The translations under genes and the position numbers were made by a program. This document shows, piece by piece, positions 26,821 to 34,051 of a DNA stretch of 47,530 bases (position 1 is the stretch's first letter; each line of letters begins with the position of its first letter). Where the stretch lies: positions 1 through 47,530 of the forward strand of contig JACQVR010000077.1 of assembly GCA_016209705.1 (NCBI GenBank), read 5' to 3'. The notes below the pieces were generated by a model that was not told the DNA's origin, did not search any database, and saw only the letters and a program-made list of their open reading frames with translations. This DNA is from Planctomycetota bacterium (GTDB lineage: Bacteria > Planctomycetota > MHYJ01 > JACPRB01).

Positions 26821-26893
26821 AAAAGCTTTCAGCTATCAGCTCTCAGCTATCAGCCCTTCGGGCTGAAAGCTGACGGCTGAGAGCTGACAGCTA
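26821..26893. repeat. Heptamer-periodic dyad array (CAGCTAT/AGCTGA word)
   Basis: Between ETF-QO and nuoD2: CAGCTATCAGCTCTCAGCTA then TCAGC on one side, GCTGAAAGCTGACGGCTGAG then AGCTGACAGCTAA on the other, with a tight CCCTTCGGG loop. It overlaps the nuoD2 stop codon. Confidence 0.85.
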
Positions 26894-28015
26894 ACGATCG
26901 ATCTCCCCCAGCACGATGTCGATGGATCCCAGGATGGCGATCAGGTCGGCGATCAGCACCCCGCGGGAAATCTCGGGCAACACGCTGAGATTCACGAAAC
27001 TCGGAGCGCGAATCTTGACGCGCAGCGGCGTGTCGGAACCGTCGCTGATAATGTAGAAGCCCAGTTCCCCGCGCGGGTTCTCGATGACCGTATAGGCCTC
27101 TCCGGCCGGAACCTTGTACCCGCGCTTCACGTCGGCGCTGAACTTTCCCGACGGGAGCCCGTCGAGCGCCTGGCGCAGAATCCGGCCGCTTTCCACCATT
27201 TCCTCGATGCGCACGAAGTACCGGTTCCAGCAGTCGCCCACGACGCCGATCCCGGGCCGCCCGACTGGAATTCGGAATTCGAACTTGTCGTAGCTCGAGT
27301 ACGGCTCGGCGCGGCGCAGATCCCACTCGATGCCGGAGGCGCGGGCGATCGGACCGGAAAGTCCCCACGCCAGCGCCATGTCGCGGGGAATCACCCCCAG
27401 ACCCTTCGTGCGCGTGATGAAAATCTGATTGTACGACAGCAGGTCGTTGTACTCCTTCAGCTTGTCGTCGAAGATGCTCAGAAAATTGTTCACCATCTCG
27501 GCGAATTTCTTGTCGACGTCCTTCCAGACGCCGCCGACCTTCATGTAGTTGTAGGTCAGCCGCGCGCCGCACACGTACTCGAACATGTTGAGGATCATTT
27601 CGCGCTCGCGCCAGGCGTAAAGAAACGGCGTGAAGGCCCCCACGTCGAGGCCGAACGTGCCGAACGCCAGGAGATGCGAGGCGATGCGGTTGAGCTCCGC
27701 CATGATGACGCGGATGTACTGGGCGCGGGGAGGGATCTCGATCTTCATGAGCCGTTCCACCGCCAGGCAGAGGGCGAGGTTGTCGCTCATGGAACTGAGG
27801 TAGTCCATCCGGTCGGTGTACGGGACGTACTGCTCGTAGCGGAGATTCTCCCCGATCTTCTCGGCGCAGCGGTGAAGGTATCCCACCACGGGCGTGACGT
27901 CGCTGACCAGCTCTCCGTCGGTGCGCAGGACCAGTCGGAGCACCCCGTGCGTGGAGGGGTGCTGCGGCCCCATGTTCAGCAGCATGTCCTGCGTTTCGAG
28001 TTCTTTGGAGGGCAT
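26891..28015 (-). CDS. nuoD: Second NuoD-type subunit (orphan)
   Basis: A 374-aa NuoD/49-kDa-type protein, divergent from the copy in the main operon. It keeps NMGPQHPSTHGVLRLVLRTD (the quinone-site His), VVGYLHRCAEKIGE, YNYMKVGGVWKDV and the C-terminal LIADLIAILGSIDIVLGEID. The quinone-reactive site therefore looks intact. It is shorter than the first copy by about 40 N-terminal residues. Its partners here are NuoB2 upstream and ETF-QO downstream; no matching nuoC, H or antiporter subunit is nearby. It may swap into the main complex or form a separate B-D module. Confidence 0.92.
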   Translation of the reverse strand: MPSKELETQDMLLNMGPQHPSTHGVLRLVLRTDGELVSDVTPVVGYLHRCAEKIGENLRYEQYVPYTDRMDYLSSMSDNLALCLAVERLMKIEIPPRAQYIRVIMAELNRIASHLLAFGTFGLDVGAFTPFLYAWREREMILNMFEYVCGARLTYNYMKVGGVWKDVDKKFAEMVNNFLSIFDDKLKEYNDLLSYNQIFITRTKGLGVIPRDMALAWGLSGPIARASGIEWDLRRAEPYSSYDKFEFRIPVGRPGIGVVGDCWNRYFVRIEEMVESGRILRQALDGLPSGKFSADVKRGYKVPAGEAYTVIENPRGELGFYIISDGSDTPLRVKIRAPSFVNLSVLPEISRGVLIADLIAILGSIDIVLGEIDR

Positions 28016-28023
28016 GGGGGAGT

Positions 28024-28089
28024 TTCCAGTCGTCAGTTATCAGTTTTCAGCGATCCGTCTGAGAACTGAAAACTGAGAACTGAGAACCT
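28024..28089. repeat. Heptamer-periodic dyad array (CAGTTTT/AACTGA word)
   Basis: Fills the nuoB2-nuoD2 gap: CAGTCGTCAGTTATCAGTTT then TCAG on one side and GAGAACTGAAAACTGAGAAC then TGAGAAC on the other. It reaches the nuoB2 stop. Confidence 0.85.
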
Positions 28090-28615
28090 AATAGAGGGCC
28101 GCCGTCTGAACGGTATCCGGCGACGGCACTTCGAAATCCTTCGAAATCGTCTGGCGGCGGATTTTCTCCTGGAGCTTCACGATGCCGTCCAGGAGCGCTT
28201 CGGGACGCGGCGGGCAGCCCGGCACATAGACGTCCACCGGAACCACCTTGTCCACCCCCTTGACCACGCTGTACCCCCACTTGAAGTAGGGGCCGCCCCC
28301 CACGGTGCAGGCGCCCATCGCGATCACGTAGCGGGGCTCCGGCATCTGGTCGTAGAGTTTGCGCACCACCTGGGCCATCTTGGCGTTCACCGTTCCGGCC
28401 ACGATCATGAGGTCGGACTGCCGGGGCGTCGCGCGCGGGATCAGCCCCAACCGGTCCCAGTCGTACCGCGACGCGGCCGTGGCCATCATCTCGATCGCGC
28501 AGCAGGCGATGCCGAAGAGCATCGGCCACAAGCTGGACGCGCGGGACCAATTGACGACTTGGTCCACGCTCGTGATGAGCAGATTGCGCCCGAATTTCCC
28601 TTCGATGAGGCTCAT
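28088..28615 (-). CDS. nuoB: Second NuoB-type subunit (orphan)
   Basis: A 175-aa NuoB-like protein with all four cluster N2 cysteines: the tandem Cys in [20 protein letters not shown], one in [16 protein letters not shown] and one in [13 protein letters not shown]. It differs clearly from the operon copy, for example in [20 protein letters not shown], a form common in conventional NuoB proteins. It stands first in the nuoB2-nuoD2-ETF-QO run and 63 nt after the PSP1-Rieske gene. Function in an alternative complex is inferred only. Confidence 0.92.
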   Translation of the reverse strand: MSLIEGKFGRNLLITSVDQVVNWSRASSLWPMLFGIACCAIEMMATAASRYDWDRLGLIPRATPRQSDLMIVAGTVNAKMAQVVRKLYDQMPEPRYVIAMGACTVGGGPYFKWGYSVVKGVDKVVPVDVYVPGCPPRPEALLDGIVKLQEKIRRQTISKDFEVPSPDTVQTAALY

Positions 28616-28678
28616 GGCTACAGGATCATATCAGCGACCCCCCCGGCCCGCAACAAACCCCACGAGCGCCGTCCGGCA

Positions 28679-29908
28679 TCAGAGCTTCACGTACAGATCC
28701 TGGCCCTCGACCTTGACCTCGTACCGCTTGAGCTTGACGACCGGCTGATGCGTGCATTCCCCGCTGGCCACGTCGAACCGCCACTGATGCAGCGGGCAGG
28801 TGACCACGGCGCCGTCGAGCTCGCCTTCACCCAGAGGCCCTCCCGCGTGCGGGCATCGGTTCTGGGTGGCGTAGTATCGTCCGCCCACGTTGTAGACCGC
28901 GACGGTGAATCCCTCCACGTCCAGAACGCGCCCCTGGCCCGGCGGCACGTCGGCCGCGCGGCCGACGCGGCGGAAGACCGGGGCTTCGGTCGGCGGCGGC
29001 TCTTCCTCCTCGGGTCCCGTCCCTCCCGCGGCTTTGGGCGATCCGCACCCCGAGCATCCGGGAGCGCTCTTGGGCGCCCCGGCGATCTCGTCCAACTTGA
29101 CGATCGCCCGCTCCTCGGTCCCCTCCTTGATGATCGTCACCTCGCGCAGGAGGAGGTTCTGATCGACGACGAGGCCCGCGCCTCGGAGCGTCTGCACGCG
29201 CGTTCCCCGGGGCGGCAGGAGATCCCGCGCCTCGACGTACGCCACGTACTCGTATCGAAGACAGCACAGCAGTTTTCCGCACCGGCCCGTGATCTTGGAT
29301 GGATCGGCCGTGTGCTTCTGGATCTTGGCCATGTCCATCGTGATGCCGCCGAGCTCCTTCAGATGGCTGCGGCAGCACAGATCGAGCCCGCAATGTCCGA
29401 CGTCGCCCACGAGCCGGGCCTGATCGCGCGCGCCGATCTGTTTGAGCTCGATGCGCGTGCGGAATTCGTGCGCGAGTTGGCGGACGAGCTCGCGGAAATC
29501 CACCCGGCCGTCCGCCATGAAATAGATCACCACGCGCTCGCCGCCGAAGAGATGGTCCACCTCCACGACCTTCATGGCAAGGTTGAGCTTCCGAATGAAT
29601 TGCTTCGCCGTCTCCATCTCGCGGAGGCGATGCTCTTTGTCCACGCGAGCGTAGTTGTTCACGTCGTCGGCGCTGGCCTTGCGGAGAATCTCGCCCAGGC
29701 TGTCCGGGAGGGTTGCATCGGGCACCGGTTCCGGCACGGTCAGCACCGTGCCCATTTCCCGCCCGCGATCGGTGCGGACGATGCACTTGTCCATCCGCCG
29801 CAGCTCGGCCCGGTCGGTCTTGAACTTTCCGGTATAGGCCATCTTTCCGTACCGGACCGTGGCGGAGAAGAGCGTTTTCTGGGCCGCCGGTTGCAAGTCT
29901 TGAATCAT
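28679..29908 (-). CDS. PSP1 (RicT/YaaT-like) domain fused to a Rieske [2Fe-2S] domain
   Basis: A 409-aa two-domain protein. Residues ~1-265 match PSP1 C-terminal domain proteins (RicT/YaaT): DHLFGGERVVIYFMADGRVD, CGLDLCCRSHLKELGG and GRCGKLLCCLRYEY with the usual Cys clusters, which in Bacillus RicT help bind Fe-S in the RicAFT complex. A linker with CSGCGSP and poly-Glu leads to a NirD-like Rieske domain (~300-409) with the ligands CPH (RCPHAGGPLG) and CPLHQW. The start is the ATG in a 4-nt ATGA overlap with ispG. I know no standard pairing of these two domains; the fusion suggests a redox-responsive RNA-processing or signalling factor (inference). Confidence 0.88.
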   Translation of the reverse strand: MIQDLQPAAQKTLFSATVRYGKMAYTGKFKTDRAELRRMDKCIVRTDRGREMGTVLTVPEPVPDATLPDSLGEILRKASADDVNNYARVDKEHRLREMETAKQFIRKLNLAMKVVEVDHLFGGERVVIYFMADGRVDFRELVRQLAHEFRTRIELKQIGARDQARLVGDVGHCGLDLCCRSHLKELGGITMDMAKIQKHTADPSKITGRCGKLLCCLRYEYVAYVEARDLLPPRGTRVQTLRGAGLVVDQNLLLREVTIIKEGTEERAIVKLDEIAGAPKSAPGCSGCGSPKAAGGTGPEEEEPPPTEAPVFRRVGRAADVPPGQGRVLDVEGFTVAVYNVGGRYYATQNRCPHAGGPLGEGELDGAVVTCPLHQWRFDVASGECTHQPVVKLKRYEVKVEGQDLYVKL

Positions 29909-31032
29909 TGATGTCGCACCGTAATGGGAGCGGCCGCGGCGTCCCGCTCCGCCGCCATCGCCCGCACTTCTTTTTCCAGTTCGTCGACCATGTCCGCTTC
30001 CTTGATGCGGCGGACGAGCCGGCCTTTCTTGAACAGGATTCCCTGGCCGCGCTCGCCGGCGATGCCGAGGTCCGCTTCCGCCGCCTCCCCGGGTCCGTTG
30101 ACGGCGCATCCCAGCAGCGAGATGCGGATCGGGATCGTCACGTCGCGAATCCGCTCGCGCACTTCGTTGACGACTTTCTTCAAGTCGATGGCGATGCGCC
30201 CGCACTCGGGACAGGCGACCAGCTCCGGCGAGAGGACCCGCCGGCCGCAGGCCTTGAGGATGTCGAACGCCGCGCGCACTTCCAGCGCCTTCTCGCCGGT
30301 CAGCGAAACGCGGATCGTGTCGCCGATCCCGTCGCAGAGGAGCGACCCGATCCCGATCGCGCTCTTGAGAGTTCCGTATCCGGGCAGGCCGGCTTCCGTG
30401 ACGCCGAGGTGGGTCGGCACGTCGCTTGCCTTGGCCCACAAGCGGTAATTTTCGATCATCCACTGCGTGTTCGTGGACTTGATCGAGACGACGAGGTCGC
30501 GGAAGCCGCAGCGCTCCAGCCATTCGACGTGGCGAAGCGCGCTTTCGACCATGCATTCGGGCTTGGGATAGCCGTGCTTTTCGAGCAGGTCCTTCTCGAT
30601 GGAGCCCGAGTTGACGCCCACCCGCATGCACACGCCCTTCCGGCGCGCCGCCTCCGCCACGATCTTCACGCGCTCCCGGCCGAGCGTGCCGAATTCGCCG
30701 GACAGGCCGGCGATGTTGCCGGGATTGAGCCGAACTTTCTCCGCGCCTTGTTCGATCGCCGTCAGCGCGAACTTGTAGTTGAAGTGAATGTCCGCGACGA
30801 GAGGGAGGTCGCCCAGGAAGGACTTGACGGCGCCGAGCGCCTGCGCGTCGGCTTGGTCGAACACGGCGACGCGCACGATCTCGCAGCCGGCGTCCAGCAT
30901 CGAGCGGATCTCGGTCCGGGTCGCCTCCACGTCGGCGGTTTTCGTCGTCGTCAGCGACTGGACCCATATGGGATGGTCGCCGCCGATGACGAGCTTGCCG
31001 CATCGAACTTCGCGAGTCTTATGGCGTTGCAC
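29905..31032 (-). CDS. ispG: 4-hydroxy-3-methylbut-2-enyl diphosphate synthase
   Basis: A 375-aa IspG (GcpE) of the MEP isoprenoid pathway, making HMBPP from MEcPP. The N-terminal TIM barrel contains VADIHFNYKFAL, EKVRLNPGNIA and MRVGVNSGSIEKDLLEK. The C-terminal [4Fe-4S] site is LVACPECGRIAIDLK and SLLGCAVNGPGEA. It is coupled by a 4-nt overlap to the PSP1-Rieske gene, linking two Fe-S proteins. The C-terminal ~20 residues are Ala-rich and variable. Confidence 0.95.
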   Translation of the reverse strand: MQRHKTREVRCGKLVIGGDHPIWVQSLTTTKTADVEATRTEIRSMLDAGCEIVRVAVFDQADAQALGAVKSFLGDLPLVADIHFNYKFALTAIEQGAEKVRLNPGNIAGLSGEFGTLGRERVKIVAEAARRKGVCMRVGVNSGSIEKDLLEKHGYPKPECMVESALRHVEWLERCGFRDLVVSIKSTNTQWMIENYRLWAKASDVPTHLGVTEAGLPGYGTLKSAIGIGSLLCDGIGDTIRVSLTGEKALEVRAAFDILKACGRRVLSPELVACPECGRIAIDLKKVVNEVRERIRDVTIPIRISLLGCAVNGPGEAAEADLGIAGERGQGILFKKGRLVRRIKEADMVDELEKEVRAMAAERDAAAAPITVRHQ

Positions 31033-31131
31033 GGGAAGAAGGATTGCAAATGTTCATTTTAGAGCGCCGATCGGGATGGCGCAACGGGGAGGCGGCGTTC
31101 GAAAGGGGGCGCCCCCAGGCCGGAGCCATTT

Positions 31132-31398
31132 CTAACGGGGCCTGCGGAACGTCAGGATGTATCCGTCGGGAAACGCTTCGCCGGCAGCCGCGACGTGAGC
31201 GACATCCCACCCCTGTGCTTCCCGGCGCTGGATGTAGTCGCTCATTTGGTCGTGCCGCAGCACGGGGCTCACCATGTAGGTGTATCCTTCGGGAGGCACC
31301 TCGAGTTCGTGGACGGCGGACTCGACGTTCCGCCAGTTGCCCTCGGCGACGCATCCGGCCGCCGCCCAGGCCAACCCCAAGACCAGAATCCATTTCAT
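31132..31398 (-). CDS. Small putative lipoprotein, 88 aa
   Basis: Unrecognised small protein with a lipobox: ILVLGLAWAAAGC gives a predicted lipidated Cys at about residue 16. The mature part (EVPPEGYTYMVSPVLRHDQM, then QRREAQGWDVAHVAAA and DGYILTFRRPR) resembles DUF4177-like small domains in its GWDV pattern, but I am not certain. It is encoded 99 nt upstream of ispG on the same strand. Confidence 0.6.
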   Translation of the reverse strand: MKWILVLGLAWAAAGCVAEGNWRNVESAVHELEVPPEGYTYMVSPVLRHDQMSDYIQRREAQGWDVAHVAAAGEAFPDGYILTFRRPR

Positions 31399-31477
31399 GG
31401 CTGAGAATCCTAAACCGTTCCGGTGCTGTAGTTCAAGACGCGCTTTATCGCCGGAATCCTGCGGCGACGTTTCCAGG

Positions 31478-31577
31478 AGATGAGGAGATATGGGAGACAG
31501 GGTGATGCGCGCCTATGGGGCCGCGCGGATTCGGATCCCATCTCCGGATCCCCCTGCATCTCCATATCTCCAAGGGG
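31478..31577. repeat. Short-word dyad array (GGAGAT/ATCTCC) spanning the DUF84 gene end
   Basis: AGGAGATGAGGAGATATGGG lies downstream of the DUF84 stop, and CCATCTCCGG, CATCTCCATATCTCC lie inside its last 20 codons. The arms are complementary, and the array supplies the C-terminal residues WRYGDAGGSGDGIR. Confidence 0.65.
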
Positions 31578-32073
31578 CCAGCGCCATGAGCGCGGCCATG
31601 CGGACGAGTTCGAAGCGCGTCACGACCCCGCGCGTCAGAACGCCGACCGCCCCCTGTCCTCGAGCGGGATCGCGAATCCGCATCCTCCGCGCCAAGGCTC
31701 GGCCGACCTCCAGTCTTCCGCGCAAAACGAGGGAGGCCACCTCGCTCGGAAGTTCGAAGAACGGACCTCCACCCAAGGTCGTGCGGCGCCCGTCCGTCAC
31801 GGCGCACAGGGTCGCCAGGAACGCCGCCCCTCCCGCGCGCCATACGCCGGACTCCACGCCCACGCCCAGGTCGGCGTCGCCCTTCCCCGCCTTCCGAGCC
31901 GCAGTCGCGCGCGCTTTCGCGCCCCGCGTCGTCGCCGCCAGGGAAAGGGGTTGCGCGGCCACGGTCGAGCCGGCGGCGATCGCCTTCACCGTCGCCCCCG
32001 GAAAAAGCGCCGCCACGGCCCGCCGCACCGCCCGCACCTTGACGGGGTTCCCCGTCCCCACCTGAATGCGCAT
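31513..32073 (-). CDS. DUF84-family inosine/xanthosine triphosphatase (YjjX-like)
   Basis: A 186-aa non-canonical purine NTP phosphatase of the YjjX/DUF84 family. The N-terminal VGTGNPVKVRAVRRAVAALFP (NPxK phosphate-binding motif), GAKARATAA and DLGVGVESGVW are characteristic, as is QGAVGVLTRGVVTR near the end. It removes deaminated ITP/XTP. The last ~18 residues come from a short-word repeat. The 31-bp palindrome copy C begins 1 nt upstream of the ATG and occupies the ribosome-binding region; no Shine-Dalgarno is present. Confidence 0.85.
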   Translation of the reverse strand: MRIQVGTGNPVKVRAVRRAVAALFPGATVKAIAAGSTVAAQPLSLAATTRGAKARATAARKAGKGDADLGVGVESGVWRAGGAAFLATLCAVTDGRRTTLGGGPFFELPSEVASLVLRGRLEVGRALARRMRIRDPARGQGAVGVLTRGVVTRFELVRMAALMALAPWRYGDAGGSGDGIRIRAAP

Positions 32074-32074
32074 T

Positions 32075-32105
32075 GTTACAATAAGTTTTGAAAATATATC
32101 GTAAC
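32075..32105. repeat. 31-bp GTTAC/GTAAC palindromic repeat, copy C
   Basis: Ends GTTACAA and CGTAAC, centre TTTTGAAAAT. It lies immediately upstream of the DUF84 start codon. First of three copies between metHF-type and DUF84 genes; it directly abuts copy D. Confidence 0.9.
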
Positions 32106-32136
32106 GTTACAAACCATTTTCAAAATAGATCGTAAC
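32106..32136. repeat. 31-bp GTTAC/GTAAC palindromic repeat, copy D
   Basis: Ends GTTACAA and CGTAAC, centre ATTTTCAAAAT. It abuts copy C with no spacer and is separated from copy E by AGTGC. Confidence 0.9.
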
Positions 32137-32141
32137 AGTGC

Positions 32142-32172
32142 GTTACAAACTATTCTCAAAACTTATTGTAAC
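32142..32172. repeat. 31-bp GTTAC/GTAAC palindromic repeat, copy E
   Basis: Ends GTTACAA and TTGTAAC, centre ATTCTCAAAA. It overlaps the 3' end of the adjacent minus-strand gene: its GTTACAATAA arm supplies the last codons (Leu, Gln) and the TAA stop. Confidence 0.9.
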
Positions 32173-34019
32173 ACACGGGAGCGGATGCGGCGGCTGAGCT
32201 CGATCGCCGGCTTGATGCTCCCGAAGGGGAGGATCAGGTAGAACCCCGGGGCATGCTCCAGCGCGCGGTCCACGAGCTCGCCGGCGATGCGGAGCCCCTC
32301 TTCCCGCTGCTCGCCCTCCGGGGTCGCTTTCATGCGATCGATCACCTCCTGCGGAATGGAGATGCCCGGAACCTCATGGGCCAGGAATTCCGCGTTGGCC
32401 GCGCTGACGACCGGCAGGACGCCGAGGAACACGGGAAAGCTCCCCACCCCCGCGCGCAGGCGCTCGTACATGCGGGGGATCTTCTCGAGATCGTACAGCG
32501 GCTGGGACATCGCGAAGTGCGCGCCCGCATCGATCTTCTTCTTGAGGCGGCGGACCTGGGCGTCCAGGTCCCGAACATTCGGGTTGAACGCGCACCCGAT
32601 GAGGAACCTCGACGCGCCCCCGATGGGACTTCCCGCGTAGTTCTTGCCCTCGTTCATGTTGCGGATCAACCGGATCAACTCGAACGAGTTCAAGTCATAG
32701 ACGGAGGACGCCATGGGCTGGTCGCCGACCTTGGCCGGGTCTCCCGTGATGGCCAGAACCGATGTGATTCCCAGCGCGCACGCTTCCAGCAAGGTGGATT
32801 GCAACGCGATCAGATTCTTGTCCCGACAGGACACGTGCACGATGGTCGGGATGCCTTCACGCTCCATGAGATGGGCCATCCCGACGTTGCCCATCCGCAT
32901 GACCGCCAGCGGATTGTCCCCCACCGTCACGGCGTCCACGCCCGCCGCCTTCAGCTTGCGCGCGGCGCGCAGCGTTTTCTCATAGGCGAGGCCGCGAGGC
33001 GGATCCAACTCGGCCACCACCAGCCGCTCCTTGCCCAGTCGATCCGCGAACGTCCGGTCCTTCGGACGGCCTTCGATGACCGTGACCGCCGGAGCCCGCT
33101 TGGGCTGGATGGCGACCCGTTCGGGCCTCGGCCGGAGGCGCCGGGGCGCGGGCCGGAATCCCTTGATCTTGAGCGCGATGGCACGAATGTGTTCGGGTCC
33201 CGTCCCGCAGCAACCGCCGATCAGGTTCGCGCCCGAAAGCGCCATCCGACGCGCCTGGTCCGCCAAATAGTCGGGCGTCGTCAGGTACATGTAGCGCCCG
33301 TCGACATACTCGGGCATGCCGGCGTTGGGAAAAGCCGAGAGTCGGGCCCGCGTCAACGACCCCAGGCGCTCGATGACTTTCGCCGTGCGGTGCGGCACCG
33401 TGCAATTCGCGCCGATCACATCCGCGCCGGCTTTCTCCAGCGCTTCGAGCGCCTGAACCACCGTGATCCCGAGAGGCGTCCGGAGATTCTCCACGAACGC
33501 CATCTGGCACACCACCGGCAACCGTGCATTGTCGCGGGCGGCGCGCAGCGCGATCTTCAACTCCTCCAGATCCGTGAACGTCTCCAGGATGAGCGCGTCC
33601 ACGCCCCCTTCGGCCAGAGCGGCCGCCTGCTCCGCGAAGATCTCGTACTTTTCTTCCGGCGCCGGCTCTGCTTCCGCATGCATGACGCCCGTGAGCGGGC
33701 CGATCGAACCCGCAGCGAATCGGTCCGAGCCCGCGACTTCGCGCGCCAGTTTCGCCCCGGCAAGGTTGATATCGCGAACCTTCTTCTCGAGGCCGAATCG
33801 TTTGAGCCGCAAGCGGTTGGCCGTGAAGGTATTGGTCTCGAGGAACTCGGCGCCCGCGTCCGCGTATTCCCGGTGAATGACACGGATCAGGTGCGGGTGC
33901 GTCAGGTTGAGCTCGTCGTAGCACCGGCCGATGGCGACGCCTTTGGCGTAGATCTGTGTGCCCATGGCGCCGTCGCCCACCACGACGCGCTCGGATAGCG
34001 CCTGGAGGAGATCCGCCAT
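32163..34019 (-). CDS. Bifunctional homocysteine S-methyltransferase / methylenetetrahydrofolate reductase
   Basis: A 618-aa YitJ-type protein. Residues ~1-300 are a Zn-dependent homocysteine S-methyltransferase: GDGAMGTQIYAKG, the ligand Cys in GANCTVPHRT and the Cys pair in GGCCGTGPEHIRA. Residues ~325-618 are a MetF-type reductase barrel: VVAELDPPRGLAYEKTL, VHVSCRDKNLIALQS, SVLAITGDPAKVGDQP and HFAMSQPLYDLEKIP. It couples methyl-folate production to methionine synthesis in the cytosol. Its last two codons and stop lie inside palindromic repeat E. No SAM riboswitch fits in the 32 nt upstream. Confidence 0.93.
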   Translation of the reverse strand: MADLLQALSERVVVGDGAMGTQIYAKGVAIGRCYDELNLTHPHLIRVIHREYADAGAEFLETNTFTANRLRLKRFGLEKKVRDINLAGAKLAREVAGSDRFAAGSIGPLTGVMHAEAEPAPEEKYEIFAEQAAALAEGGVDALILETFTDLEELKIALRAARDNARLPVVCQMAFVENLRTPLGITVVQALEALEKAGADVIGANCTVPHRTAKVIERLGSLTRARLSAFPNAGMPEYVDGRYMYLTTPDYLADQARRMALSGANLIGGCCGTGPEHIRAIALKIKGFRPAPRRLRPRPERVAIQPKRAPAVTVIEGRPKDRTFADRLGKERLVVAELDPPRGLAYEKTLRAARKLKAAGVDAVTVGDNPLAVMRMGNVGMAHLMEREGIPTIVHVSCRDKNLIALQSTLLEACALGITSVLAITGDPAKVGDQPMASSVYDLNSFELIRLIRNMNEGKNYAGSPIGGASRFLIGCAFNPNVRDLDAQVRRLKKKIDAGAHFAMSQPLYDLEKIPRMYERLRAGVGSFPVFLGVLPVVSAANAEFLAHEVPGISIPQEVIDRMKATPEGEQREEGLRIAGELVDRALEHAPGFYLILPFGSIKPAIELSRRIRSRVLQ

Positions 34020-34051
34020 GGGGCGATGATAGCAGAGGCGCGGGACTCCGT

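Noticed and set aside
28679..31003. 774-codon frame ending in the PSP1-Rieske protein
   Set aside because: The first 365 codons are antisense-like Arg-rich sequence lying in ispG in another frame; the ATGA overlap at 29905-29908 marks the true start.
34020..34051. SAM or cobalamin riboswitch upstream of the homocysteine methyltransferase gene
   Set aside because: Only 32 nt separate it from the upstream gene, too short for such an element.
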